64,000 nt of DNA from DASUPK01 sp963797265 (GCA_963797265.1 CAWCOY010000006.1:1-64000), one strand, 5' to 3'. Positions 1 through 8,171 are shown, counted from the first letter of the stretch. Numbers and translations: made by a program. The notes: a model not told the origin generated them from the sequence alone.

Positions 1-822
1 TACCACTCGCAGGTCGGACATAGGCAGGCCAAGAACTTCGACAAGAACGTCACCAAAGCCGAGCGCAAGAACAGCATGCGGGCGTTCGACAGGCTCACCA
101 GGGTTGAGAACGGCGAGGTCCGCATCGTCAGCGACCCTCCGCTGATCGTCCCGATCGACGAGTTCCTCGGCGTGGACACGGCAATCGTCCAGCAACGCCT
201 CACCGAGGTATTCTCGGCCTATCGGGAAACGCTCGACCGTGATGTCCGCCAGCTGCTCGACGGATACCGGTTCGTGCATGCAGCTCACAAGGTGGTGGGG
301 GTTGGAAGCGTCGGGACGCGAGCCTGGATCCTGCTCCTCCTAGGACGGGACTCGCAGGACCCGCTGTTCCTGCAGGCGAAGGAGGCACAGAGCTCGGTGC
401 TCGAGCCTTACACAGGGGCAAGTCAGTTCAAGAATCAGGGTCGGCGCGTGGTCGAGGGGCAGCGCCTGATGCAGGCCGCCAGCGACATCTTCCTCGGCTG
501 GGTCACCGCTGAAGGGCCGGACGGGAAGAATCGCGACTTCTACGTCCGCCAGCTCTGGGACGGCAAGGGTCCGGCCATAATCAAGAAGATGACCGCCAAG
601 ACGATGGCGATCTACGCCAAGCTCTGCGGCGCGACACTGGCACGCGCCCATGCCCGCTCCGGGGACCGCATCGCGATCGCAGCCTATCTCGGCAAGGGTG
701 ACGTCTTCGACCGCGCGATCTGCGACTTCGCCGAGGCCTACGCGGACCAGAACGATCGGGATTACAAGGAGTTTGCGAGCGCCGTCGTGGAAGGCCGCCT
801 GGAGGCGAAGCCGGACATCTGA
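1..822 (+). CDS. DUF2252 family protein, 5' end outside window
   Basis: The reading frame is open from the first base, so the N-terminus lies outside the window. The visible 273 residues begin in a FDKNVTKAERKNS segment, which is typical of the middle of DUF2252 proteins (kinase-like fold, usually about 430-460 residues). Later blocks such as FLGWV, FYVRQLWDGKG and an ALARAHARSGD segment are the conserved C-terminal half, and the last block resembles the substrate-binding end of aminoglycoside-phosphotransferase-like folds. The internal ATG at 76 is not the true start. The biochemical function of the family is not established. A hairpin overlaps the stop codon. Confidence 0.88.
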   Translation, partial: YHSQVGHRQAKNFDKNVTKAERKNSMRAFDRLTRVENGEVRIVSDPPLIVPIDEFLGVDTAIVQQRLTEVFSAYRETLDRDVRQLLDGYRFVHAAHKVVGVGSVGTRAWILLLLGRDSQDPLFLQAKEAQSSVLEPYTGASQFKNQGRRVVEGQRLMQAASDIFLGWVTAEGPDGKNRDFYVRQLWDGKGPAIIKKMTAKTMAIYAKLCGATLARAHARSGDRIAIAAYLGKGDVFDRAICDFAEAYADQNDRDYKEFASAVVEGRLEAKPDI

Positions 823-848
823 ATCACCTCACCCCGAGCGGGTGATTC
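821..848 (+). terminator. hairpin at the end of the DUF2252 gene
   Basis: An 8-bp perfect inverted repeat (GAATCACC at 821-828, GGTGATTC at 841-848) encloses a 12-nt loop and overlaps the stop codon. No T-tract follows, so it may be a terminator of the high-GC I-shaped type or a protein-binding palindrome. The half-site resembles the ATCAC motifs near 13522 and 19240. Confidence 0.45.
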
Positions 849-1391
849 GGTCGGCAGCTCGAACGCGACCCGAACCGACGCCATTCGAGGTCGGCGATCT
901 GATGGCAAGGCGAGCCCTGATTGGGCTCCGATAGATAACCCGCGAGTCCGAGGTCACAGGTGACTCGGGTTCGAGCAATAGCTTGAGAGCGAGCCGATAG
1001 GGTGGATGCCAGCCGTCGGCGCGCCGATGCGGATGCTCCAAGCGATCCGACAGATCGAGTCGCTTGACGGTCCGCGCGATGTCGCCCGCCCGTCCAGAGG
1101 CGCCGGCGATCAGACCAATATGGGCGAAATAGTCCGCCCTTGAGCGGTTCTCATGTCGCGGGTCATGAGCCGTAGCGCGCGCAGCTCATCGTCTGTCAGC
1201 CCAGCGGCAAGCAGCTCCTCCTCAGGGACCGACGCGCACTCGAAGACCTCGTGGAGCCAGGCCACGGGTTGGGCAAAGCCCGGTGCGGCTTGAGCGACGC
1301 GCCGGACGTGCGCGATCACGGTCTCGCCGTTCGGTTCGAGTGAGCCACGGTGAGCTCGCTCTGCGATCCGTCTAGCGGTTCCAACCTTCAC
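829..1391 (-). pseudogene. HD-type (RelA/SpoT-like) phosphohydrolase, frameshifted
   Basis: Read on the minus strand from a GTG at 1391, the protein has AERAHRGSLEPNGETVIAHV, WLHEVFE and LTDDELRALRLMTRD. This is the pattern of small single-domain HD hydrolases related to the RelA/SpoT hydrolase part (the His of AERAH, then the HE of WLHE). The frame is lost just after TRD, and the C-terminal half (DYFAHIGLIAGASGRAGDIA, then VKRLDLSDRLEHPHRRADGW) continues in the next frame down to 829. Adding one base near 1151-1157 restores one continuous protein. The reading beyond the LLLEPESP segment is probably run-on past the natural end. The pieces overlap nothing else convincing. Substrate of the intact family is unknown, and I infer the gene is dead. 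Confidence 0.6.
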
Positions 1392-1533
1392 GGGCGCCCG
1401 CGATTCCAGGTGGCGACATCCCTGAGGACTGCTATCGCGGCGCTGGCGCACTCGGCTCGCCCCGTCATCCGGCTCATCTTGCGCCGGTGTCGCGATGAGC
1501 GCATCACCCAGAGGGGGTGAAACGGTGCGCAAC

Positions 1534-1684
1534 CGTGCGTCCAACTCCCGACTTCGAGCGGAACTGAGATGAGCTCAGCACGCCTGCCAGCCCCCTAATC
1601 GGCTTCAGATAACCCCGCCTGCTCGTCATCATAATCCGCGTGTCGGGGGTTCGAGTCCCTCCTCCGGCATGAAGTTCCTGCAGA
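1534..1684 (+). repeat. dispersed att-like repeat, copy A, with tRNA(CAT) 3' half
   Basis: Positions 1628-1669 form the 3' half of a tRNA: anticodon loop ATCATAA with CAT as anticodon, 3' anticodon stem TCCGC, variable loop GTGTC, T-arm built on GGGGG/TTCGAGT/CCCTC, acceptor strand CTCCGGC and discriminator A, with no CCA. The 5' half is absent because the upstream bases cannot pair with TCCGC. About 95 bp upstream is shared with the copies near 9.43 and 25.85 kb (GTGCGTCCAACTCCCGACTT and a CTCAG-rich segment), and so is GAAGTNNCTGCA downstream. The rest of 1392-1910 holds no convincing gene. Confidence 0.75.
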
Positions 1685-1708
1685 CCAACACTGGTCCGAA
1701 ACCTCTGA

Positions 1709-1795
1709 ACACGCGGATTGCCGGTCCGCGTCAAAGTCCGCGTGTTGCAGTCAGCGACGTTCGTGCCTGACAGCCTGGACGCGAACACGCGGATT
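1709..1795 (+). repeat. two inverted copies of the tRNA-half core 11-mer
   Basis: ACACGCGGATT at 1709-1719 and again at 1785-1795 is the exact reverse complement of AATCCGCGTGT inside the tRNA half (1633-1643). A TCCGCGT segment lies between them near 1725-1743. The same inverted 11-mer follows the second repeat copy at 9620-9630. The spacing from the core is 76 bp in the first case and 75 bp in the second, so this looks like part of the element and not chance. Confidence 0.6.
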
Positions 1796-1910
1796 CTTGA
1801 CACACCGACGCACCGTCACGTTCGGCTCTACGGCTCGTCAGCCTTGCAAGGGGGCGCTGGGTCGGAGTCTGCGGACACCCGGTGTCCGGCGGGAATCCAC
1901 GCCATCCGGG

Positions 1911-3110
1911 CTAGCGTTTCCTGAGCCTCAGCTTCATCGACCTGGTGCTGGGGTCGCCGCCGTCGGGCGTGTATGTGACCTTCGGCTTGACGGTGACCTT
2001 GCCGGTCTGGTTCAAAACGCTCAGCTTCTTCCCAGTTGCCCTGATCAACAGCCGCACCGCGGCTTGGGCACGGACCGCGTTGACGCGAATGGCCCTGGCG
2101 GCTTTCACGCCGTTGCCGGAGAGGGCCAGCTCGCCGGGGGCGGGGACCGTCACGGGCAGCTGTGCGGTGCCCCTCCGCTGGTTCAGCTTCGGCTTGCCAA
2201 GGGTGAACACATTCGACGGTGGCGCGGGCGAGGCGCCTGACGGTGGCGCGGGGGAGGCGCCTGACGGTGGCGCGGGCGAGGCGGCTGACGGAGGCACGTC
2301 GACCGCAACCCCACAGGGGCCGTCGGCGCCAGCGATAAAGCCCTTGTTCACCGCGGTGCCGTCGAGGTTGGCGCGTCCGATCGTTCCCTCGCCGCCGTTG
2401 GCCCAATAGAGGTGTTCTCCGTCGACCGCCACCCCGCACGGGCCGGTCCCCGCGTCGGGGATGAAGGCCTGGTTCACACCCGTGCTGTCGAGGTTGGCGC
2501 GGCCGATCGTGTTGCCGATGGCGTTTGCCCAGTAGAGGTGGGCGCCATCGACCGCGACCCCGCAGGGGGCATCGGCGCCGCCGATGAAGGTCTGGTTCAC
2601 GCCGCTTCCGTCGAGGTTGGCCCGCCCGATCCTGCCGTCGAGGTTCGCCCAGTAGAGGTGGGCTATATCGACCGCGACGCCGCAGGAGAGGTGGCCACCG
2701 CCGACAAAGCCCTGATTCACCGCCGTGCCATCGAGGTTGGCGCGTCCGATCGTCCCGTCGCCGACGTTGGCCCAGTAGAGGTGCGCTCCGTCGACGGCCA
2801 CCCCGCAAGAGTTGAATCCGCCGTTGACGAAGCCCTGGCTCACCCCCGAGCCATCGAGGCCGGCGCGGCCGATCGATCCGCCGACGTTGTCCCAGTAGAC
2901 GTGGGCTTCGTCGACGGCCACCCCGCAGGGGTTGGTAGCGCCGTTGATGAAGCTCTGGTCCACGCCGGTGCCATCGAGGTTGGCTCTCCCGATCGTGGTG
3001 CCGCTGTTGTTGGCCCAGTAAATGGACCCGGCGGCACGTGAGGCGAAGGACAGACCGATGAGGAGGACCGCGGCGAGCAACAGGGTCACGCTTGAGCGCG
3101 CACGAATCAT
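1911..3110 (-). CDS. secreted beta-propeller protein with YWTD-like repeats
   Basis: The 399-residue product starts with MIRARS and a hydrophobic signal segment (about residues 7-27, ending near SRAAG). Residues about 28-270 are six near-identical repeats of about 40 residues, each with GVAVD, HLYWAN, IGRANLDG and an NQxFI end. This is the layout of a six-bladed YWTD/LDL-receptor-class-B or NHL-type propeller. A PPSGASPA linker (residues about 273-297) leads to a C-terminal 100-residue basic domain of a type seen in Thermoleophilia exported proteins, ending in LRLRKR. A role in binding an extracellular ligand or polymer is inference. The gene stands alone between the repeat A region and a small-gene cluster whose last stop overlaps its start by 4 bp (3107-3110). 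Confidence 0.8.
   Translation of the reverse strand: MIRARSSVTLLLAAVLLIGLSFASRAAGSIYWANNSGTTIGRANLDGTGVDQSFINGATNPCGVAVDEAHVYWDNVGGSIGRAGLDGSGVSQGFVNGGFNSCGVAVDGAHLYWANVGDGTIGRANLDGTAVNQGFVGGGHLSCGVAVDIAHLYWANLDGRIGRANLDGSGVNQTFIGGADAPCGVAVDGAHLYWANAIGNTIGRANLDSTGVNQAFIPDAGTGPCGVAVDGEHLYWANGGEGTIGRANLDGTAVNKGFIAGADGPCGVAVDVPPSAASPAPPSGASPAPPSGASPAPPSNVFTLGKPKLNQRRGTAQLPVTVPAPGELALSGNGVKAARAIRVNAVRAQAAVRLLIRATGKKLSVLNQTGKVTVKPKVTYTPDGGDPSTRSMKLRLRKR
2215..2286 (-). repeat. three 24-bp tandem repeats encoding the Pro/Ser/Ala linker
   Basis: Units at 2215-2238, 2239-2262 and 2263-2286 differ by one or two bases and encode APPSGASP-type octapeptides between the propeller and the C-terminal domain of the secreted protein. 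The length is a multiple of three, so copy-number change would keep the frame. Confidence 0.85.
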
Positions 3111-3529
3111 GAGGCTGAGGTGCCGCTGATTGGAGTTCCCTGTGCAGAGACCAGCCGCCAGTTCCCGCCGTCGGCCTGGAAGACGTGGGTGTAGCGGCTG
3201 GCGAGCTCAGTAGTAGCTCCTGCAGGGCCGCAGAAGGAGATCGCCGTACGGCCGATGACGATGCCGGTTTCGGCGCCGGTCAGGCGTGTCACCGACTCCT
3301 CCGGGAACGACTTGATCACCCGGAAGATCACCGCGCCGCCGGCGATGGCGAGCAGGAACGCCCCGCGGCGGTGCACGGAGCCGCTCGCGACATCGACGAT
3401 CAGGAAGTCCTCGGCCAGGAGCGTCTCGAGGCCCGGTATGTCGCCGGCGAGCAGCGCCTCAAAGAAGTCCGAGTCGGCCTGCAGCAGGCCCTCGATCTGC
3501 TGCTGCGTCGCTGAGCCGGGGACGCTCAT
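3107..3529 (-). CDS. SnoaL/NTF2-like domain protein (DUF4440 type)
   Basis: The 140-residue protein starting MSVPGS has the fold signature of nuclear-transport-factor-2-like proteins: an N-terminal helix with DFFEALLAGDIPGLETLLAEDF, a middle strand with HRRGAFLLAI, and a C-terminal strand with SRYTHVFQADGGNWRLVSAQ. I chose the ATG at 3529 because it overlaps the previous stop in an ATGA, with GGAG just ahead. The open frame extends further upstream, but that part is an overlap with two small genes. Such proteins bind small molecules or act as mild isomerases or hydrolases, and no substrate can be read from the sequence. Its last 4 bp overlap the start of the propeller gene. Confidence 0.75.
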   Translation of the reverse strand: MSVPGSATQQQIEGLLQADSDFFEALLAGDIPGLETLLAEDFLIVDVASGSVHRRGAFLLAIAGGAVIFRVIKSFPEESVTRLTGAETGIVIGRTAISFCGPAGATTELASRYTHVFQADGGNWRLVSAQGTPISGTSAS

Positions 3530-3735
3530 CTCCAGTCCCCCCGGATCTTTGTGCCGAAGGTCAGACATGCGACATCGGCAGCCGCTAGCTCCAGCTCGCA
3601 GCGGGTCATCTCGCGGAGCATCTCCGGCGGGTGCAGCTGATCCGCGCCGGAGCGCTCGAGAACCGTGGCGAGTTGGTCCGCGGCCTCGTCGAGGATCTCG
3701 GCGATCTCCAGGATTTCCTCGGGGCGTCGCATCAC
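3526..3735 (-). CDS. small helical protein, translationally coupled
   Basis: Sixty-nine residues, rich in Glu and Leu (EEILEIAEILDEAADQL, then ELELAAADVACL), predicted to be nearly all helical. The stop codon TGA overlaps the ATG of the SnoaL-like gene by 4 bp (3526-3529), and its own ATG follows directly the stop of the preceding small frame. I do not recognise a family. The tight coupling and the amphipathic composition support a real gene. Confidence 0.55.
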   Translation of the reverse strand: MMRRPEEILEIAEILDEAADQLATVLERSGADQLHPPEMLREMTRCELELAAADVACLTFGTKIRGDWR

Positions 3736-3930
3736 TCAGGCGGAGCGATCGAGTAAGCCGGAACCGGCGGCGGACAGCGGCTTGCAATCGGCTGTGGCCG
3801 GTTCGTTGGTGGGCGGTTCGAGCCGCCAGCCGGCCTCAGGGGGTTCGGCGAGGACGAGGACGCCTCGGGCGGAGCGGGGAAGCTCGTAGCGTCCGTTCGT
3901 GAATATCGCGTCTGGTGCATCTATTCGCAT
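3736..3930 (-). CDS. small hypothetical protein
   Basis: A 64-residue frame beginning MRIDAPDAIFTNGRYELP. It ends at 3736, and the next ATG is at 3735, so the two could be one transcript. The frame stays open upstream to an ATG at 3966, but the internal start gives a more natural N-terminus. No family is recognised. Support is only context and a plausible beta-rich N-terminus. Confidence 0.4.
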   Translation of the reverse strand: MRIDAPDAIFTNGRYELPRSARGVLVLAEPPEAGWRLEPPTNEPATADCKPLSAAGSGLLDRSA

Positions 3931-4031
3931 GGCGGTCAGGATCGTCGCCTGGACCCTGCAACGCATCGGTGAGGTCGCCAGTCGCTATCGCCGGTCAACG
4001 CCGGCGTGACCCTCGACCCGTCCCCTGAGCT

Positions 4032-6827
4032 CTAGCTCGCCGCGGCCGGCGCGCTCAAGCGCCCCGGCTCCGGCTCCGGCACGCCCATCTGCACCAGCTC
4101 GGTCCGCGAGACCACGCCGAGCTTGCTGAAGACCTTGCGCAGGTGATAGTCAATGGTGCGAGGGCTCAAGTAGAGCTGGGCGGCGATCTCGCGGTTGGTC
4201 ATCCCGGATGCGACCAGACCGGCGATCTGCAGCTCCTGAGGCGTGAGCTGGTCGAGCGTCGAGGGGTCCCGCTCCCTCGCCTTCTCCCCGGTCGCGCGGA
4301 GTTCCCCTTCAGCGCGCTCTTCCCAGGGGGTCGTGCCGACCTGGCGGAAGAGGTCAGCCGCTCTTCGCAGATGCGGGCGTGCCTCACGCCGCTGGCGCTG
4401 GCGCCGGAGCCACTCTCCGTAGAGGAGCTCGGTGCGCGCCATCAGAAATGGAGAGACGAACCCGTCCGGCGCCAGCGCCTCCTCGAATTGCTCCCGCACG
4501 TCGCCATCCCTCACCAGCGCCCGGCAGCGCGCCAGTACCGACCGGCGGGGCGCGGAGGGCGAGTACTGCAGCCAGCTCTTGTAACGATCGAATCGTTCCG
4601 CTGTCTCGTCGAGCCGCCCGGACCGTGCCGCCGCCTCGATCAGATCCGGGATCGACCAAAGCCCGACCTGTACATTGAATTCGGGCCGCTCGACTGCTGT
4701 CAGGAGCAGAAGGCGCTCGGTCGCCTCGTCGGGCTTTCCCAGCGTCAGATCGAGCAACGCGAGCAGCCACTCACTGTGGGCCACGATCATGCTCCCGCCC
4801 CCGATCGCGGCTAGTTGGACCGCTTCGTCGAGATGGCTGTGCGCTGCGGACTCCTGCCCCTGCAACGAGTCAAGCAGGGCGACTACGGTCAGGTTCCAAC
4901 CCGCGCCCGAGCGGTGTCCGAAGTCGCTCGCGAGCGTGATTCCCTCCTCCGCGGCAGATCGCGCGAGGTTGAAGCGCCCCAGCCCGAACAGCGCGTTCGC
5001 CTGCGCCCAGAGCGCCATCGGAAGCATGCTGAGAAGTCCGCGCTCTCGCGCAATAGCGACCGCGCGATTCGAGTACGGGAGGCCATCGCCGAAGTTGCCC
5101 CCGGTGACACCCATGGTCGCCAGAAGCGACGCCCAGACCAGGGCGCCCGGATCCTCGAGCTGCTCGCCGCGCTGGATTGCCTCCCGCACCAGCCTCTCGC
5201 CTTGTTCATAGTCGCCGGCCAGCTCCGCCGCGATCCCGGTCAGCGCAGATACGCGGAAGCGGTCGAGTTCATCTTGCGGCTCAATTGCGCCGGCGCGGGC
5301 GCCGATAGCAACGCCCTGCGCGGATTCTCCCGCATAGTTGGAGGCCTCGGCCGCCTCGCTCAAGGCGTCGAGCGCCAGCGACGGGCTCGCGCTCATCTCG
5401 GCGGCCTCGACCAAGATCGCCATGGCTTCGCGAAGGTCACCCGTTCTCGCCTCGATCACGCCGCGCAGATAGAGGAGCTGGGCGCGGAGCTCATCCGGCG
5501 CGAGCGGGAGGACCCGCGCGATCAGGTCCCGGGCCTGGTCCGGCTGGCCCGCCGCCCAGGCCGCCTGGGCCGCAGCCGCGAGCCTGCGCATCCGGCTTGG
5601 ATCGCTGGTCGACAGCTCCGCCGCGCGGGCGAACGCGGTTGCGGCCGAAGCGTGCCCCGCGCGCGATTCGTATCGCCGCGCCGAAGCTTCGAGCGCGGCG
5701 GCGACCTCTTCGTCGGCGCTGACGCTCGCGAGCGCCTGATGCCAGACGCGGCGATCGGCGTGGTGGTCGGCGCTGAGCGACGCCGCCAGGGCCGCGTGCC
5801 CGGCCCGGCGCCGGCTGTGCGTCGCCGACTCCAGCAGGGCGGAGCGGACAAGAGGGTGGCGAAACTCGACCGCGCCGTCCGCGATCCGGAGGAGCCCGTC
5901 GCGCTCGGCGGCATCCAATGCGTCGGCTGGCAGGCCTGCTTCGCCCGATGCCCGCATCACCGTTGCGACCTCGTCTCGGTCGTCGAGCGCGGCGATCAGC
6001 AGGGCGGCCTGCGTCTCTGCGGGCAGCCGCTCCACGCGCTGCACGAAGGCCGCCCGTAATCCGGACGTCAAGCGAGTCGTCTCGGGAAGGGCCGCCCGAC
6101 CCTGCAGCTGCTGCGCGCTCAGGCCCCTTGGCAACTCCAGCAGAGCGAGAGGGTTTCCGGCGGCTTGCGCGAGCAGCCACTCGCGCACGGGCCCCGCCGC
6201 GGCGGGAGCGCTTGCCTCGAGCAGCCGCACGGCGGTGTCGGCGTCGAGGCCCTCGAGCATGACCTCAGGCAGTCCGGGCGTGGCGACCTCCCGCCCTGCT
6301 CCCTCGCGCACGGCGAAGAGCATCGCCACCGGCTCGGCCCCAAGTCTGCGCGCGCTGAAGAGAAGCGCTTCCACCGAGGCGACGTCGAGGAACTGCACGT
6401 CGTCGACGAGGCAGAGAAGCGGCTGGTCCTCGGCTGCAGCGGCAAGCAGGCTCAGCGCAGCGGCGGAGACCAGTAACCGATCCGAGCCGCCTGACGGCGC
6501 GAATCCGAGTGCCGCCGAGAGCGCATCCGCCTGGGCCTGGGGCAGCTCATCGAGCTTGACGGTGATCGGCCGCAGGAGTCCTTCCAGACCGGCGAATGCA
6601 AGATCCGACTCCGTCTCGACGCCGGCGATCCGAAGCATCGTTCGCTTCCCGCCCCGCTCCGCGGCATAGCTGAGAAGAGCGGTCTTGCCGATCCCGGCCT
6701 CGCCCCGCAGGACCAGCGAGGTGCTCTCTCCACGCGCCGATGCCCCGAGCAGCTGATCGATGGCGGTGCACTCACGCTCACGGCCAAACAACGCGCCGGA
6801 AAGCCCCGCGGGCTCGGGCGTCGACAT
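4032..6827 (-). CDS. large LuxR-family ATP-binding regulator (LAL)
   Basis: A 931-residue regulator. An AAA-type ATPase domain comes first, with Walker A GEAGIGKT at about residues 42-49 and Walker B LLCLVDDVQFLD around 130. A long TPR-like helical middle (about 400-830) follows, then a C-terminal LuxR helix-turn-helix with LTPQELQIAGLVASGMTNRE and the recognition segment LSPRTIDYHLRKVFSKL. I start at ATG 6827 (MSTPEPAG), because the frame upstream is rich in Arg/Ser and unlike the family. It faces away from the surface-protein gene at 6952 across 124 bp, so that intergenic region is a likely target. The inducer is unknown. Confidence 0.9.
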   Translation of the reverse strand: MSTPEPAGLSGALFGRERECTAIDQLLGASARGESTSLVLRGEAGIGKTALLSYAAERGGKRTMLRIAGVETESDLAFAGLEGLLRPITVKLDELPQAQADALSAALGFAPSGGSDRLLVSAAALSLLAAAAEDQPLLCLVDDVQFLDVASVEALLFSARRLGAEPVAMLFAVREGAGREVATPGLPEVMLEGLDADTAVRLLEASAPAAAGPVREWLLAQAAGNPLALLELPRGLSAQQLQGRAALPETTRLTSGLRAAFVQRVERLPAETQAALLIAALDDRDEVATVMRASGEAGLPADALDAAERDGLLRIADGAVEFRHPLVRSALLESATHSRRRAGHAALAASLSADHHADRRVWHQALASVSADEEVAAALEASARRYESRAGHASAATAFARAAELSTSDPSRMRRLAAAAQAAWAAGQPDQARDLIARVLPLAPDELRAQLLYLRGVIEARTGDLREAMAILVEAAEMSASPSLALDALSEAAEASNYAGESAQGVAIGARAGAIEPQDELDRFRVSALTGIAAELAGDYEQGERLVREAIQRGEQLEDPGALVWASLLATMGVTGGNFGDGLPYSNRAVAIARERGLLSMLPMALWAQANALFGLGRFNLARSAAEEGITLASDFGHRSGAGWNLTVVALLDSLQGQESAAHSHLDEAVQLAAIGGGSMIVAHSEWLLALLDLTLGKPDEATERLLLLTAVERPEFNVQVGLWSIPDLIEAAARSGRLDETAERFDRYKSWLQYSPSAPRRSVLARCRALVRDGDVREQFEEALAPDGFVSPFLMARTELLYGEWLRRQRQRREARPHLRRAADLFRQVGTTPWEERAEGELRATGEKARERDPSTLDQLTPQELQIAGLVASGMTNREIAAQLYLSPRTIDYHLRKVFSKLGVVSRTELVQMGVPEPEPGRLSAPAAAS

Positions 6828-6951
6828 GGACCGATCGTAGACGTCAGGGCGGGGTTTGACCGGCGATTCGGACTGGCGAACTCGCCGATGCGTTCGGGCG
6901 CTCGCGCACCGACCCTGGAGACGCTGCGCACCCAACCCAAGGAGCACACAG

Positions 6952-7629
6952 ATGAGAACCAGGAAGACCGATTCACGACGACGACGCTTTCGAGTCAGCC
7001 CCGCGCTGGTCGTGGCCTCAATCGCCCTGTTCGCGGCGATGAGCGGCTTTGGCTACGCGTCGGTGAAGATGAAGGCGAACAGCGTCAAGACGAAGAACAT
7101 CAAGAACGCGGCGGTCACCACCAACAAGATCGCCGACGGCGCCGTTACCACTCCGAAGCTGGCGCCGAACGCCGTCGCGCCGAGCGCGACGAACGCGGCC
7201 AACGCAACGAACGCCGCCAACGCAACGAACGCGATGAACGCCACCAATGCGGCGAACGCCGCCAGGCTCGGTGGGGCCGCCCCGGGCCAGTGTCAGACCA
7301 GCTGGCTCAAGGCCTCGATTGTGGTTGACACCTCGACCGTGTCGGACGCGACGCCGGACGCAACCGTTCCCGGAGCGTTCGACTGCGGCAGCAGGGCCGC
7401 TGATGCGGTGACGGTCCACCGGATCGCCACTGGGCGGTACACGCTCACCCTCGCTGGCCTTGACTCGGGTGTCGCGATCTCCTCGAGCGCCAACGTTGGC
7501 GGCGGAGCGGCGAATGTCGTCACGGCGGCCAGCAAGGTCGACGCTCAGGGCAAGGTGAATCTCAACGTCTGGAACAACGGCGATGCCGCCCTCGTCGACG
7601 GCAAGACGGTCTCGCTGATCGTCTTCTGA
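6952..7629 (+). CDS. anchored surface protein with NSVKTKNI and NAT repeats
   Basis: 225 residues from ATG 6952, which has AAGGAG 7 bases upstream. The N-terminus is basic (MRTRKTDSRRRR), then a single membrane or signal segment (ALVVASIALFAAMSGFGYA). Residues about 38-70 are short repeats (NSVKTKNIKNAAVTT, NKIADGAVTTPKLAPNAV) of a type common in Thermoleophilia exported proteins. A low-complexity stretch rich in Asn, Ala and Thr follows, then a beta-rich domain with two Cys that may pair (GQCQTSW and FDCGS). It is divergent from a giant LuxR regulator, which may control it. Function is unknown; an envelope or adhesion-like role is inference. A strong hairpin follows the stop. Confidence 0.8.
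   Translation: MRTRKTDSRRRRFRVSPALVVASIALFAAMSGFGYASVKMKANSVKTKNIKNAAVTTNKIADGAVTTPKLAPNAVAPSATNAANATNAANATNAMNATNAANAARLGGAAPGQCQTSWLKASIVVDTSTVSDATPDATVPGAFDCGSRAADAVTVHRIATGRYTLTLAGLDSGVAISSSANVGGGAANVVTAASKVDAQGKVNLNVWNNGDAALVDGKTVSLIVF
7187..7263 (+). repeat. Asn-Ala-Thr low-complexity coding repeat
   Basis: Imperfect tandem units of 9 and 15 bp built on AACGC(G/C)ACGAACGC encode alternating NAAN and NATN peptides in the surface protein. The period is a multiple of three. Confidence 0.75.
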
Positions 7630-7650
7630 ACAGGCACCTCGGAGTTCGAG

Positions 7651-7674
7651 GGCCCCGGCCGTAGAGCCGGGGCC
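7651..7674 (+). terminator. GC-rich hairpin after the surface-protein gene
   Basis: A perfect 9-bp stem (GGCCCCGGC at 7651-7659 with GCCGGGGCC at 7666-7674) and a 6-nt loop lie 21 bp after the stop codon. There is no T-tract, as is common in high-GC actinobacteria. Confidence 0.7.
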
Positions 7675-7679
7675 CGCCA

Positions 7680-7704
7680 CTCCGACCCAACTCATAGGTC
7701 GGAG
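7680..7704 (+). terminator. second hairpin, between two genes
   Basis: An 8-bp stem (CTCCGACC at 7680-7687 with GGTCGGAG at 7697-7704), which an outer CCAC/GTGG pairing could extend across a 3-nt bulge. It follows the first hairpin directly and lies 53 bp before the next start codon. It may form a tandem terminator, or a 5'-UTR structure of the next gene. Confidence 0.45.
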
Positions 7705-7757
7705 GCAGTGGTACTCCTAAGCGATCTGGCTCGAACCAATCAACTGGAAGGAACGTA

Positions 7758-8171
7758 GTGGTAATGAACACGAATCCACAGGAGTCTGACGGCGCAACGC
7801 GCGTGGCCTACATCCTCGGCGTGCCCTTGGCAGACAACGTCGTGCGCCAGTGGCCGCAGATGAATGAGGTGGTGCGCACCAGCAAGCTCGTCGCCGACGT
7901 CGAAGGAAACTTCCCAGAGCTCACGCTGGAAGTCGGCAGGCGTCTGCGACTTGATGATGTCGTCGTAGTCGAGTGGACCGGCAACTACGGCGACGGCCGC
8001 CTGTACCGGAACGTGACCATTGGTGAGCTGGAGGACGGGATGGCCGTGCGTGTAACCGACTACTGGGGTGACCCCACCGTGACCCCCGAATGGCGGCGGC
8101 CCCTGATCGATCGGCTCGAAATGCCTGGCGACGGCATTTGGCCGGACTCAGAGCACCTCAGCCACTACTAG
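7758..8171 (+). CDS. SnoaL-like domain protein
   Basis: 137 residues with the order of an NTF2/SnoaL fold: RQWPQMNEVVRTSKLVADV, then VVVVEWTGNYGDGRLYRNVT and MAVRVTDYWGDP, ending in a DRLEMPGDGIW tail. AAGGA at 7747-7752 can serve the GTG at 7758 (5 nt away) or the ATG at 7764 (11 nt away). The VEWTGNYGDGRLYRN strand pattern is typical of SnoaL proteins that follow nuclear-transport-factor templates. The product is probably a small cytoplasmic ligand-binding or isomerase-like protein. The next gene starts 18 bp downstream. Confidence 0.72.
   Translation: MVMNTNPQESDGATRVAYILGVPLADNVVRQWPQMNEVVRTSKLVADVEGNFPELTLEVGRRLRLDDVVVVEWTGNYGDGRLYRNVTIGELEDGMAVRVTDYWGDPTVTPEWRRPLIDRLEMPGDGIWPDSEHLSHY

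Noticed and set aside
829..1391. Programmed frameshifting to explain the broken genes
   Set aside because: No slippery heptamer or downstream pseudoknot stands at the break points, and each break needs a different shift.
1504..1803. Open frames antisense to the tRNA half (also at 9507-9788 and 25768-26476)
   Set aside because: They contain peptides like GGGTRTPDTRIMM and RRDSNPRHADYDD, which come from reading a tRNA 3' half and its conserved flank in reverse. No start signals, no domain.
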